Below are positions 32,964 through 41,449 of a stretch of 54,616 bases of DNA, one piece after another. Every line of letters begins with the position of its first letter. Positions within the stretch are counted from its first letter, which is position 1. The notes beneath the pieces were generated by a model, which saw only the letters and a list, made by a program, of their open reading frames with translations, was not told the origin of the DNA and did not search any database. This DNA is from RGIG9041 sp045593905 (lineage in GTDB: Bacteria > Bacillota > Clostridia > Oscillospirales > QAKW01): contig JAZNXL010000001.1 in NCBI GenBank assembly GCA_045593905.1, positions 1-54,616 on the forward strand, given 5' to 3'. The position numbers were made by a program, and so were the translations under genes.

Positions 32964-34160
32964 ATGAAATCAAACGAAAGCAAATATATTTTACACTCTA
33001 TTGCATACAGCACCTCACTGCTATTGATTGCAGGCTCGGTCATTCAGTCGTTCTTGCTTGAAAACGGCATAAGCGAAACAATTGTTACATCATTTTTATC
33101 GCTAGTACAAATAATTCAGGTATCGGTTATGCTTGTAATTTCTTTAGTTATTGACAAGCTTACAAACATTGTAAAAATAACCGCATATGCCACCATTGGC
33201 CAAATAGCTTTATTTTTATCGCTGATATTATTGAGCGTGTATACAGGCGTTCCTATAACTTTTAAATATATGCTCGTGTTTGGAACGGGAGTTATAACCA
33301 ATGTAATACAAGCAGTTTATAACATAACCTGTTATAAACTCCCCTATCACGTTATTAAAATGACTGATTATGCGCATCTTACAGGTCTTTTAGGCGTTTT
33401 GATAGGAATTGTTGGTATTGTTCTTTCGGCGGCAATGTCGTTTTTTACTGCAAAATACAACTACAATAAAACAATGCTTTTATTTTTTGTTTTTGGTTGT
33501 GTATTACTTATAATTGCATTTGTATCACTTATACGCACAGTGCCTGTAAACCACAAGCAAAACAATGTTCCTAAAACTGCAAAAAAAGTCAACCTGCTTT
33601 GCTACAAGCCGTTTTTAGTACTGATTATCCCCAACCTGTTAAGAGGTTTTTGTACAGGCGTACTTGCACTTAGCATGACAATTGGTTTTTCTGTTGGTAT
33701 AACAAATAAAAGTACAGGCGCGGTACTTACTTTGCTTTTGCAAATTTCGGCAGTTGTCGGCAGTTTTGTATACACACTAATTACAAAACGAAGGAATGAC
33801 GGAAAAATACTTGTTATATCGAGCATATTACTGGCAGTTACAATGCCGCTTATGTTTTTTTATAAATCACTCGCGATGCTATATGTAATGTACTTTTTGG
33901 CAAACTTTTTTATATGCTTTATAAACAGCGCAATTCCCGTTGCAATAACCAAGTTTGTCGACTATGATTATATTGGTCAGTACTCGTCGTGGCGAATGCT
34001 AATACATACGCTTGGCATTGCACTTGCAAACTCGGTAGTAACACCACTGGTAACAAATTTTGGCGCAACTGCAACAATGATTATTGCGGTTGTCTGTCAG
34101 CTTGTATCGGGTATTTGTTACTTTGTATTTTTAAAAAAATGTGAATATGTTGACGAATAA
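32964..34160 (+). CDS. MFS transporter
   Basis: This is an integral membrane protein of 398 residues from ATG 32964, chosen because AGGTGA lies 5 bases before it; a GTG at 32922 is in frame but lies within the promoter region. It has twelve hydrophobic helices in two halves separated by a basic loop near the middle (TVPVNHKQNNVPKTAKKVNL). The repeated small-residue helices match the major facilitator superfamily. No signature identifies the substrate. The gene is 15 bases before the GH20-like gene, which suggests that it carries the glycoside used by that enzyme. Confidence 0.8.
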   Translation: MKSNESKYILHSIAYSTSLLLIAGSVIQSFLLENGISETIVTSFLSLVQIIQVSVMLVISLVIDKLTNIVKITAYATIGQIALFLSLILLSVYTGVPITFKYMLVFGTGVITNVIQAVYNITCYKLPYHVIKMTDYAHLTGLLGVLIGIVGIVLSAAMSFFTAKYNYNKTMLLFFVFGCVLLIIAFVSLIRTVPVNHKQNNVPKTAKKVNLLCYKPFLVLIIPNLLRGFCTGVLALSMTIGFSVGITNKSTGAVLTLLLQISAVVGSFVYTLITKRRNDGKILVISSILLAVTMPLMFFYKSLAMLYVMYFLANFFICFINSAIPVAITKFVDYDYIGQYSSWRMLIHTLGIALANSVVTPLVTNFGATATMIIAVVCQLVSGICYFVFLKKCEYVDE

Positions 34161-34175
34161 AAAGGTGGAATAATT

Positions 34176-35780
34176 ATGGCTAAATTTAAGTTTGATAATT
34201 TTGGCGTTATGATTGACATGTCACGAAACGCTGTAATGAGCGTTGACGGGCTTAAAAGGTACCTTTTTTTACTTAAAAAAATGGGGTACAACTGTGTTAT
34301 GCTTTATACTGAGGATACGTATGAGGTAAACAACGAACCATATTTTGGATACATGCGCGGCAGATACACAAAGGCCGAGATTAAAGAGCTTGATTTATAT
34401 GCATCAAGCCTTGGAATAACACTTATTCCCTGCATACAAACTTTGGCGCACGTAAACGCGGCAATAAGATGGGGAAAATTTCCTGTTGACTGCGACGATA
34501 TTATGCTCGTTGACGACGAGCGAACATATGAATTTATTGATAATATGTTTGCAACGGTTGCCGAGTGTTTTACCACTAAGAGAATACATATCGGTATGGA
34601 CGAAGCACATATGCTCGGTCGCGGAAAGCACTTGGATATTCACGGCTATCAACCTGTAGATGCCATAATGAAGCGTCATTTAAACCGTGTATGCGAAATT
34701 GCAAAAAAATATAACTTTGAGCCAATGATTTGGTCAGATATGTTCTTTAGACCCTGGAATGACGGCAAATATTATACCGACAAGGCACAAATGCCAAAAG
34801 AGTATGTTGATGCCCTGCCTGAAAACGTAACACCTGTTTATTGGGACTATTACCAAACCAGCGAGCAAAAATATAATGATATGATATATAACCACAAGCA
34901 ACTATCAAAAGATTTTTGGTTTGCAGGCGGCGCATGGAGTTGGAGAGGTTTTGCACCTTTTAACAAGTTTACACTTTTATCAATGCTGCCCGCTATTGAC
35001 GCTTGTAAGAAAAACAAGGTAAAAAACGTGTTTATGACAATGTGGGGCGATGATGGCGGCGAGTGTTCACCGTTTTCACTGCTACCGTCTTTGTTTTATA
35101 TTGCGCAGTACTCAAAAGGCGTAACCGACGAGAATGTTATTAAAACCAAGTTTAAAAGACTAACCGGCATTGATTACGACGAATTTATAAAGCTTGACCT
35201 ACCAAACGAGATTACAGGTAACGAATATAATTCAACCAAAAACCCCTGCAAGTATATGTTGTTTTCCGACTGCTTTAACGGATACTTGGACTATACCGTA
35301 CGCGAGGGCGGGTCACAGATTTATGAAGATTATGCAAAACAACTGCACCAAATCGCAAAAAAGAGCCGTAAGTATGGCTATCTTTTTGATACACAAGCAA
35401 AGCTTTGTGATGTACTTGCCATTAAATATGAGCTTGGTGTAAAAACCCGAAAAGCTTATAAAGATAACGATAAACAGGAATTATTGCGCCTTGCAAAAGA
35501 GGACTACACAATCACAATAAAACGAATTGATGAGTTTGGAAAAGCATTTGAAAAGCAATGGTTTTCTCATAACAAAACGAGTGGTTTTGATGTTCAGGAT
35601 ATACGCATAGGCGGTGTTATAAGAAGGCTTAGCGCATGCAAAAAGAGATTAATTGATTACGCAAACGGTAAACTCACTCGAATTGAAGAGTTAGAACAAG
35701 ACATTCTCCCCTTTGGCGAAAAGAATATGAGCATAATGCAAAACTTATACAAAAAAATGGCATCAGGAAACGTTATGTAG
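34176..35780 (+). CDS. GH20-like beta-hexosaminidase-type glycoside hydrolase, cytoplasmic
   Basis: This protein of 534 residues has a TIM-barrel catalytic domain in the first ~330: VMIDMSRNAVMSVDGLKRYL starts it, and MGYNCVMLYTEDTYEV and LGITLIPCIQTLAHVNAAIRW follow. The GH20 catalytic pair sits in RIHIGMDEAHMLGRG (Asp142-Glu143). Later barrel strands FEPMIWSDMFFRPW, PVYWDYY and MTMWGDDGGE match. A C-terminal helical domain follows (about 370-534). With no signal peptide it would act on imported N-acetylhexosaminides or related glycosides. It probably works with the MFS transporter upstream. The exact sugar cannot be read from sequence. Confidence 0.8.
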   Translation: MAKFKFDNFGVMIDMSRNAVMSVDGLKRYLFLLKKMGYNCVMLYTEDTYEVNNEPYFGYMRGRYTKAEIKELDLYASSLGITLIPCIQTLAHVNAAIRWGKFPVDCDDIMLVDDERTYEFIDNMFATVAECFTTKRIHIGMDEAHMLGRGKHLDIHGYQPVDAIMKRHLNRVCEIAKKYNFEPMIWSDMFFRPWNDGKYYTDKAQMPKEYVDALPENVTPVYWDYYQTSEQKYNDMIYNHKQLSKDFWFAGGAWSWRGFAPFNKFTLLSMLPAIDACKKNKVKNVFMTMWGDDGGECSPFSLLPSLFYIAQYSKGVTDENVIKTKFKRLTGIDYDEFIKLDLPNEITGNEYNSTKNPCKYMLFSDCFNGYLDYTVREGGSQIYEDYAKQLHQIAKKSRKYGYLFDTQAKLCDVLAIKYELGVKTRKAYKDNDKQELLRLAKEDYTITIKRIDEFGKAFEKQWFSHNKTSGFDVQDIRIGGVIRRLSACKKRLIDYANGKLTRIEELEQDILPFGEKNMSIMQNLYKKMASGNVM

Positions 35781-35784
35781 CAAT

Positions 35785-35812
35785 AAAAAAAGCACCCATA
35801 AGGGTGCTTTTT
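35785..35812. terminator. Bidirectional terminator between GH20-like gene and fucO
   Basis: The arms AAAAAGCACCC and GGGTGCTTTTT around an ATAA loop (35785-35812), with T-runs on both strands between two convergent genes. Confidence 0.85.
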
Positions 35813-35816
35813 GTTA

Positions 35817-36962
35817 TTACATAAGTGAGTTGTAAAGTGCGGTGATTTCTTCAACGCTTGTGTCGCGGGGGTTACCGGGGCGGCAAGCATCGTCGTAAGC
35901 TGACTGAGCAAGAAATGCAATATCTTCGGGTTTAACAATTTCTTTAAGGTCAGCAGGAATACCAACATCGAGCGAGAGTTGTTTAACAGCATCAATAGCT
36001 GCTTTTCTGTATTCTTCAACCGACATATTCTCGGTACCTTCAACGCCCATAGCCTGTGCGATGTATTTGTATTTATCGCCTGTAGCGGGTGCGTTATATT
36101 CCATTACTGTAGGAAGGATAATTGCGTTTGCAACACCGTGGGGTGTATCGTAAAGAGCACCGAGCGGATGTGCCATAGAGTGAACAATACCAAGACCTAC
36201 GTTTGAAAAGCCCATGCCTGCAACATATTGACCAAGAGCCATACCCTCTCTGCCTTCGGGAGTATTATCAACAGCACCACGAAGTGAGCGAGCAATAATT
36301 TCAATTGATTTTAAGTGGAACATATCTGAAAGCTCCCAAGCACCTTTTGTGATGTAGCCTTCGATTGCGTGTGTAAGAGCATCCATACCAGTAGCGGCTG
36401 TAAGGCCTTTTGGCATTGTTGACATCATATCAGGGTCAACAACTGCAACAACAGGAATGTCGTGAACGTCAACACAAACCATTTTACGATTGTTTTGTAC
36501 ATCGGTGATTACGTAGTTGATAGTAACCTCTGCAGCAGTACCTGCGGTTGTGGGAACTGCGATGATGGGTACGCAGGGGTTTTTGGTGGGTGCAACACCC
36601 TCAAGGCTTCTTACATCAGCAAACTCGGGGTTTGTGATAATAATGCCTACTGCTTTTGCAGTATCCATTGATGAACCGCCGCCGATAGCAACAAGACAGT
36701 CAGCACCAGCTGCTTTAAATGCAGCAACACCGTTTTGTACGTTCTCAATGGTGGGGTTTGCTTTTACATCAGAGAACATTTCGTATGCAATGCCTGCATT
36801 ATCAAGAATATCGGTTACCTTTTTTGATACACCAAACTTGATAAGGTCGGGGTCAGATACAACAAGTGCTTTTTTAAAACCTCTTGCTTTTATCTCATCA
36901 GGAATAGCATTAATAGCGCCGGCACCGTGATAAGATGTTTCGTTAAGTACAAATCTGTTCAT
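35817..36962 (-). CDS. fucO: Iron-containing alcohol dehydrogenase, lactaldehyde reductase type
   Basis: FucO-type enzymes reduce L-lactaldehyde to 1,2-propanediol with NADH in anaerobic fucose or rhamnose use. The 381-residue protein begins NRFVLNETSYHGAGAI, closely resembling FucO. It has the NAD-binding CLVAIGGGSSMDTAKAV, the AVPTTAGTAAEVT block and the iron ligands in GMDALTHAIEGY and VHSMAHPLGALYDTPHG. No other fucose or rhamnose genes are present here, so it may serve general aldehyde reduction. It has its own promoter and shares a divergent region with the cobW-type gene. Confidence 0.9.
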   Translation of the reverse strand: MNRFVLNETSYHGAGAINAIPDEIKARGFKKALVVSDPDLIKFGVSKKVTDILDNAGIAYEMFSDVKANPTIENVQNGVAAFKAAGADCLVAIGGGSSMDTAKAVGIIITNPEFADVRSLEGVAPTKNPCVPIIAVPTTAGTAAEVTINYVITDVQNNRKMVCVDVHDIPVVAVVDPDMMSTMPKGLTAATGMDALTHAIEGYITKGAWELSDMFHLKSIEIIARSLRGAVDNTPEGREGMALGQYVAGMGFSNVGLGIVHSMAHPLGALYDTPHGVANAIILPTVMEYNAPATGDKYKYIAQAMGVEGTENMSVEEYRKAAIDAVKQLSLDVGIPADLKEIVKPEDIAFLAQSAYDDACRPGNPRDTSVEEITALYNSLM

Positions 36963-37004
36963 TAGAAATCTCTCCTTTTTAAAAATTATTACCTTGACAA
37001 TTTA

Positions 37005-37033
37005 ATTATATATCTTAAAATAGCCTAATTCAA
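37005..37033 (-). promoter_or_regulatory. fucO promoter
   Basis: On the minus strand TTGAAT (37033-37028), a 17-base spacer and consensus TATAAT (37010-37005), about 43 bases before the fucO start. AAGGAGAG is the ribosome binding site. Confidence 0.65.
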
Positions 37034-37046
37034 GTACAAAATACTA

Positions 37047-37075
37047 TTGAAAACAACTTTTTACTATAATATAAT
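37047..37075 (+). promoter_or_regulatory. Promoter of the cobW-type gene pair
   Basis: TTGAAA (37047-37052), a 17-base spacer and consensus TATAAT (37070-37075), 26 bases before the start codon. No clear Zur palindrome was recognised in the divergent region. Confidence 0.65.
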
Positions 37076-37100
37076 ATTTAGTTGAAAAGAGGTATTAAAA

Positions 37101-38069
37101 ATGACTAAAATTGATATTATTTCCGGCTTTTTAGGTTCAGGTAAAACAACACTTATTAAAAAACTTGTAAAAGAGCTTTTTGCAGGCCAAAATATTGTAA
37201 TTATTGAAAATGAATTTGGTGAAATAGGTATTGACGGCGGTTTTTTAAAAGAATCGGGTGTTAATATTACCGAAATGAACAGCGGTTGTATTTGTTGTTC
37301 GCTCGTTGGCGATTTTGAAACCGCTTTAAAGCAGGTTATAACCGACTACCAACCTTCGCGTATTATCATTGAGCCGTCAGGCGTAGGCAAGCTTTCAGAT
37401 GTTATTACTGCAGTTAAAAACGCCGACATACACGATGCAGTTTTAAATAGCTATTCAACTGTGGTCGATGCTAAAAAGTGCAAAATGTATCACAAAAACT
37501 TTGGTGAATTTTTTAACAACCAAATCAGCAGTGCGAAAGCCGTAATTCTTTCACATACTACAAATATTGATGAGCACAAGCTACACGATTGCTTACACAT
37601 AATAAAAGAGCTTAATCACGACGCATTGGTTGTTACAACTGATTGGGACAAGCTGAGTGCAAAGCAGCTTTTAGATGCCATTGAAAATAAAAACGCCTTA
37701 AAAGACGAGCTTGAGCATCACCATCATCACCACGAGCACCACCATCACGACGAGCATTGCGATTGCGGATGCCACGACCACCATCACGAACACCACCATC
37801 ATCACGCCGACGAGGTGTTTACAAGCTGGGGCATTGAAACTGCAAGCAAGTTTACAAAAGAGCAAATTACAAACATTTTAAATCAGCTTGAAAGCGTTGG
37901 CACTGTACTTCGCGCAAAAGGTATTGTTGAGAGCCAAAACGGTTGGTTGCACTTTGACTATATCCCCGACAGTTGTGATATAAGAGAAGGTGCTGCCGAT
38001 GTAACAGGCAGAGTTTGTGTTATCGGTGCTGATATTAATACACAAATGCTTGAAAAGTTATTTAATTAG
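37101..38069 (+). CDS. CobW/COG0523 family GTPase with His-rich metal-binding loop
   Basis: This is a P-loop metallochaperone of 322 residues. The N-terminus reads KIDIISGFLGSGKTTLIKKL (Walker A GFLGSGKT). ENEFGEIGIDGGFL and the metal-binding CxCC motif NSGCICCSLVGDF follow, then IIEPSGVGKLSD. A central loop (about 206-233) holds some 20 histidines in HHHH and HHEHHHH clusters with CDCGCHDHH, a zinc, nickel or cobalt store. The CobW C-terminal domain completes the protein (ILNQLESVGTVLRAKGIV, GWLHFDY). COG0523 proteins insert or allocate metals, often zinc under starvation; the metal here is not determined. The next gene, 11 bases downstream, is a second P-loop protein of related origin. Confidence 0.88.
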   Translation: MTKIDIISGFLGSGKTTLIKKLVKELFAGQNIVIIENEFGEIGIDGGFLKESGVNITEMNSGCICCSLVGDFETALKQVITDYQPSRIIIEPSGVGKLSDVITAVKNADIHDAVLNSYSTVVDAKKCKMYHKNFGEFFNNQISSAKAVILSHTTNIDEHKLHDCLHIIKELNHDALVVTTDWDKLSAKQLLDAIENKNALKDELEHHHHHHEHHHHDEHCDCGCHDHHHEHHHHHADEVFTSWGIETASKFTKEQITNILNQLESVGTVLRAKGIVESQNGWLHFDYIPDSCDIREGAADVTGRVCVIGADINTQMLEKLFN

Positions 38070-38080
38070 AGGTAAATTAT

Positions 38081-39022
38081 ATGGAACTTCCTGTTTATTT
38101 GTTTACAGGGTTTTTAGAATCAGGAAAAACAACTTTTATACAAGAAACACTCGAAGACCCACGCTTTTATGACGGCGAGCGTACACTTGTTATAATGTGC
38201 GAAGAGGGTGAGGCGGAATTTGAACCGCAAAAATACCCTTGTGAAACTGTGTTTTTTCATAAAATCGAAGATATATCGGAGCTTACTCAAAAGAACTTGT
38301 TGGCACTTGTTAAAAAGTACCGTATGCACCGTGTTTTAATTGAGTACAACGGTATGTGGCTGCTCGACAAGTTATATGAGGCACTGCCAAACAACTGGCT
38401 TATTTATCAAAATATGATGTTTGCCGACAGCACAACAATTTTAAGTTATAACCAAAATATGCGTTCACTTGTTGGCGACAAGCTAAAAGACGCGCAAATG
38501 GTTATTTTTAACAGAGTTAAATCAAACGACGAGTTTATGGCACTACACAAGCTTGTACGCGGTGTAAACAGGGGCTCAAAAATATGCTACGAGTTTGTAG
38601 ACGGACAAATTGAGCACGACGAAATTGAAGACCCGCTCCCCTTTGATATTAATGCCGATTTTATTGATATTAAAGATATTGACTACGCGCTATGGTACAG
38701 CGACCTTATGGAAAACACCGACAGATATGTTGGTAAAACTGTGCGCTTTAAAGGCATTGTTGTAAACGATGACAAGCTACCTGCCGACTGCTTTGCAATC
38801 GGCAGACACATAATGACCTGTTGCGAAGACGATATTGCTTACGGCGGACTACTTGCAAAGTTTGACGATGCGAGCAATTTTGAAACTCGCGACTGGGTTG
38901 TTATAGAGGCAGTTATCAAAAATGAATACACAGACCTTTACGCATCAGTAGGTCCTGTTTTATACGCAACCAACGTTATGTTTTCACTTCCGCCCGAAGT
39001 GGAGCTTGCAATGTTTTATTAA
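38081..39022 (+). CDS. CobW-related P-loop protein fused to a DUF1980/TIGR03943-like domain
   Basis: This protein of 313 residues has an N-terminal P-loop domain that starts LPVYLFTGFLESGKTTFIQETL. It lacks the CxCC metal motif and has NRVKSND where the NKxD base-recognition motif is expected, so nucleotide specificity may be altered. The C-terminal ~100 residues (GKTVRFKGIVVNDDKLPADC, AIGRHIMTCCEDDIAYGGL) match the soluble domain of DUF1980/TIGR03943 (YcgQ-like) proteins, which normally partner a YcgR-type permease. Here that domain is joined directly to the GTPase-like part and the permease is absent. It probably works with the His-rich CobW protein in metal handling; that role is inferred from context. 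Confidence 0.78.
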   Translation: MELPVYLFTGFLESGKTTFIQETLEDPRFYDGERTLVIMCEEGEAEFEPQKYPCETVFFHKIEDISELTQKNLLALVKKYRMHRVLIEYNGMWLLDKLYEALPNNWLIYQNMMFADSTTILSYNQNMRSLVGDKLKDAQMVIFNRVKSNDEFMALHKLVRGVNRGSKICYEFVDGQIEHDEIEDPLPFDINADFIDIKDIDYALWYSDLMENTDRYVGKTVRFKGIVVNDDKLPADCFAIGRHIMTCCEDDIAYGGLLAKFDDASNFETRDWVVIEAVIKNEYTDLYASVGPVLYATNVMFSLPPEVELAMFY

Positions 39023-39047
39023 AAAAAGAGCCTAAAGGCTCTTTTTT
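39022..39047. terminator. Bidirectional terminator between the cobW pair and the SipL-like gene
   Basis: An 11-bp stem AAAAAAGAGCC (39022-39032) and GGCTCTTTTTT (39037-39047) around TAAA, between convergent genes. Confidence 0.85.
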
Positions 39048-40554
39048 AATTGAATGAAACAAGCAACATCTGATTGTTTTCGACCATATCGCTATCTATT
39101 TTGTTATCCCTTTGCAAAATATTAACCGAAGTGTGATATTTTTTCGCAATATCCCATAATTGCTCACCTTTTTGAGCGTTGTAAAGTATTAAACCTTTAC
39201 ATTTATCGTGCTGCTTTTCGGGGTCGGGCTTAAACGAATCAATTACTAAAAATTCGTTTTGGGCAAACACACAAAGCTTAATATCCACCGAAGCAGTTAT
39301 GGATATTGTATCATCGGTTGGTATTGAGTATGAAATATCGCATAAAACGGGAGTCGCCTCGCAACGAAGAGGTTTTTCGGTTTGCAAAGCCAGGTGCGTT
39401 ACTGTAAACGGCAGAGGTTTTTCGATGATTTTATACTGCTCATCGTTGTACATATATACGCACGCAAGCAGTTCACCGTCAATAACAAGCTGACCATCGT
39501 TCATTTTTATCGCTTTAACCGTCGGAGCGCCTGTAAGGGCAACAATTCGCGCATCCTGCAAATCACAGCCCATTTCACCTGTGAAATTGTGCATAAATGA
39601 TTCGGTAAGCAAAAGTGATTCGATAGTTTTATGTGACTGTGTTGTAATAAGCTCGTCGGTCATTGAGTAAACGTCTTTTAAAAGGTTTATCTCAACATTG
39701 TTGTATACCGCAGCTCCTATTACTGCATCAATACACACACTAATTGTTGTGCCGTCGTCTTCAACGCTCAAAGACAGGTCGCTGACCGAGGCATTACAGT
39801 CGCAAAATGAGTTTTCGTCAGCGCCCTCTACCTCAACAACCTCACTAAACGGAATTGAGCATTTTGACATTTGCATATCGCCTTTTTGCTCACCTGTTAA
39901 GTAAATGCAGTAAATTTCGGCACAGCCTTTTAATATTATTTTATCGTTAACAACCTTGGTATCGGTTATAACTATATTTGCGTTTGACGAGATTATATCG
40001 TTTACAGGTGATTTTGATTCGAGTTTGCCCTCAATATGAGTTATAGTTTGCCCTGCACCTGAAAACAGGTTTGCAGTTTGCTTTTTAAATATAGCCTGTA
40101 TGCTGTTATCGGTTATTGTGTCAATTATATCAAGCTCGTTATTGCCAATTATTTTAACTGCACAGCCAATAACCGCCTTTACCGACAGCTTACGTGGGTT
40201 TTGAACACGGCAGTTTACCGACACAGGCCTTATGTTAACACGCATTTTGTTTGGGTATAGTTTGCATTTAAGTGAAAGAGATTTTGAAAACATCTCGGTT
40301 TTACATACACTGCGTATGCAGCCTGTTTGCTCGTCGGCATATATAACACGGCAAAGGCACTCCACCTCGATTAAAGCGTTATCATCGGTTACCGACTGCG
40401 ACATAATAGTTGGCACGACCTCGCATTTTAGCACCTGATGAACTGACGGGTTATAGTCGGGTATTGATATATCAAACTCGATTTTTTGCTCAAAAAAATC
40501 GTCGAGCGCGGTTTTAGTTGAGTATATTTTTGCTTTGCTTGTTACACTGTCCAT
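39046..40554 (-). CDS. SipL-like spore protein (SPOCS/DUF3794 repeats plus LysM)
   Basis: This protein of 502 residues has about three SPOCS (DUF3794) beta-rich modules (roughly 20-140, 160-290 and 300-420; signature-like segments CEVVPTIMSQSV, LKGCAEIYCIYL and VIDGELLACVYMY). A C-terminal LysM domain follows (about 453-499, LYNAQKGEQLWDIAKKYHTS). The architecture and length match SipL of Clostridioides difficile, which binds SpoIVA and builds the spore coat basement layer. A mother-cell promoter would be expected, but none was assigned with confidence. It is the best evidence in the window for a spore-forming ancestry. Confidence 0.82.
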   Translation of the reverse strand: MDSVTSKAKIYSTKTALDDFFEQKIEFDISIPDYNPSVHQVLKCEVVPTIMSQSVTDDNALIEVECLCRVIYADEQTGCIRSVCKTEMFSKSLSLKCKLYPNKMRVNIRPVSVNCRVQNPRKLSVKAVIGCAVKIIGNNELDIIDTITDNSIQAIFKKQTANLFSGAGQTITHIEGKLESKSPVNDIISSNANIVITDTKVVNDKIILKGCAEIYCIYLTGEQKGDMQMSKCSIPFSEVVEVEGADENSFCDCNASVSDLSLSVEDDGTTISVCIDAVIGAAVYNNVEINLLKDVYSMTDELITTQSHKTIESLLLTESFMHNFTGEMGCDLQDARIVALTGAPTVKAIKMNDGQLVIDGELLACVYMYNDEQYKIIEKPLPFTVTHLALQTEKPLRCEATPVLCDISYSIPTDDTISITASVDIKLCVFAQNEFLVIDSFKPDPEKQHDKCKGLILYNAQKGEQLWDIAKKYHTSVNILQRDNKIDSDMVENNQMLLVSFN

Positions 40555-40632
40555 AAGCTGATTCTCCGTTACTGTTTTTTGTTACATATATAGTAGTTTT
40601 TAGCTTTGATTATTACTGTTTTAAAAAAACTC

Positions 40633-40660
40633 TTGAATTTTTTGCGATTTATATTATAAT
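40633..40660 (+). promoter_or_regulatory. Promoter of the TrmH-dprA-topA run
   Basis: TTGAAT (40633-40638), a 16-base spacer and consensus TATAAT (40655-40660), 27 bases before the start codon. Confidence 0.65.
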
Positions 40661-40687
40661 AGGTATGTTTTAGTAAAGGTAATGATT

Positions 40688-41449
40688 ATGGAACGAATAA
40701 CAAGTTTACAAAATAATAAAATAAAAGAGGCGGCGGCACTGGGCACTGCAAAAGCACGAAAGCAAAGCGGTCTTTTTATTGTTGAAGGTAAAAAGCTTGT
40801 AGAAGAACTTTACCGATGTAATATTGAACCTGTACGTGTTTTTATAAAAGAAGGCGCCAACGTTAACACCTGTAATTTTAACTGTGAGGTTTATGAGGTA
40901 ACTGAATCGGTGCTTAAAAAAGTATCTGATATGGAAACACCGCAAGACATTATTGCTATTGCACCAATTCCAAAATCAAAGCCTGATTTAAACGATAATT
41001 TTATTTTAGCACTCGATGCTATTCAAGACCCGTCTAATATGGGTGCAATACTGCGCTCGGCAGAGGCTTTTGGCGTTAACAGTGTTGTACTTGGCACAGG
41101 CTGTCACGACCCCTACTCGCAAAAAACTTTACGCGGTGCTATGGGTAGTGTTTTCAGACTTAATATTTGTCAGGCTAACCTTTTAAACTACCTTAGCGCT
41201 AAAAAGCACGAGGGGTACACTGTTATTGGTGCGGGGCTTGATAAAAACTATAAAACGGTTGATACTTTGTATCAGTCGCAAAAAAAGGTTGTTGTTATAG
41301 GCAACGAAGGCAACGGTATTTCAGATGCGGTTATGAGTATTTGCGATTTCGGTATGTTTATACCAATGAGCGGTCAAAACGAATCACTTAACGCCGCTGT
41401 TGCCGCATCAATTATTATGTGGGAGAACAAACGACAAGGTGAACAATAA
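40688..41449 (+). CDS. TrmH/SpoU family RNA 2'-O-methyltransferase
   Basis: This enzyme of 253 residues from ATG 40688 is preceded by AAGG 8 bases upstream; the ATG at 40682 is too close to that site. The N-terminal substrate-binding part (TSLQNNKIKEAAALGTAKAR, GLFIVEGKKLVEEL) resembles L7Ae/YsgA-like proteins. The C-terminal SPOUT domain has the three trefoil-knot motifs: IQDPSNMGAILRSAEAFG, VVIGNEGNGIS and SLNAAVAASI. It methylates ribose in rRNA or tRNA; which site is not known. It overlaps dprA by 11 bases. Confidence 0.88.
   Translation: MERITSLQNNKIKEAAALGTAKARKQSGLFIVEGKKLVEELYRCNIEPVRVFIKEGANVNTCNFNCEVYEVTESVLKKVSDMETPQDIIAIAPIPKSKPDLNDNFILALDAIQDPSNMGAILRSAEAFGVNSVVLGTGCHDPYSQKTLRGAMGSVFRLNICQANLLNYLSAKKHEGYTVIGAGLDKNYKTVDTLYQSQKKVVVIGNEGNGISDAVMSICDFGMFIPMSGQNESLNAAVAASIIMWENKRQGEQ

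Noticed and set aside
37700..37810. Tandem repeat or CRISPR-like array in the CAC/CAT-rich stretch
   Set aside because: The periodic codons encode the histidine loop of the CobW protein within an open, well-conserved reading frame; there are no spacers.
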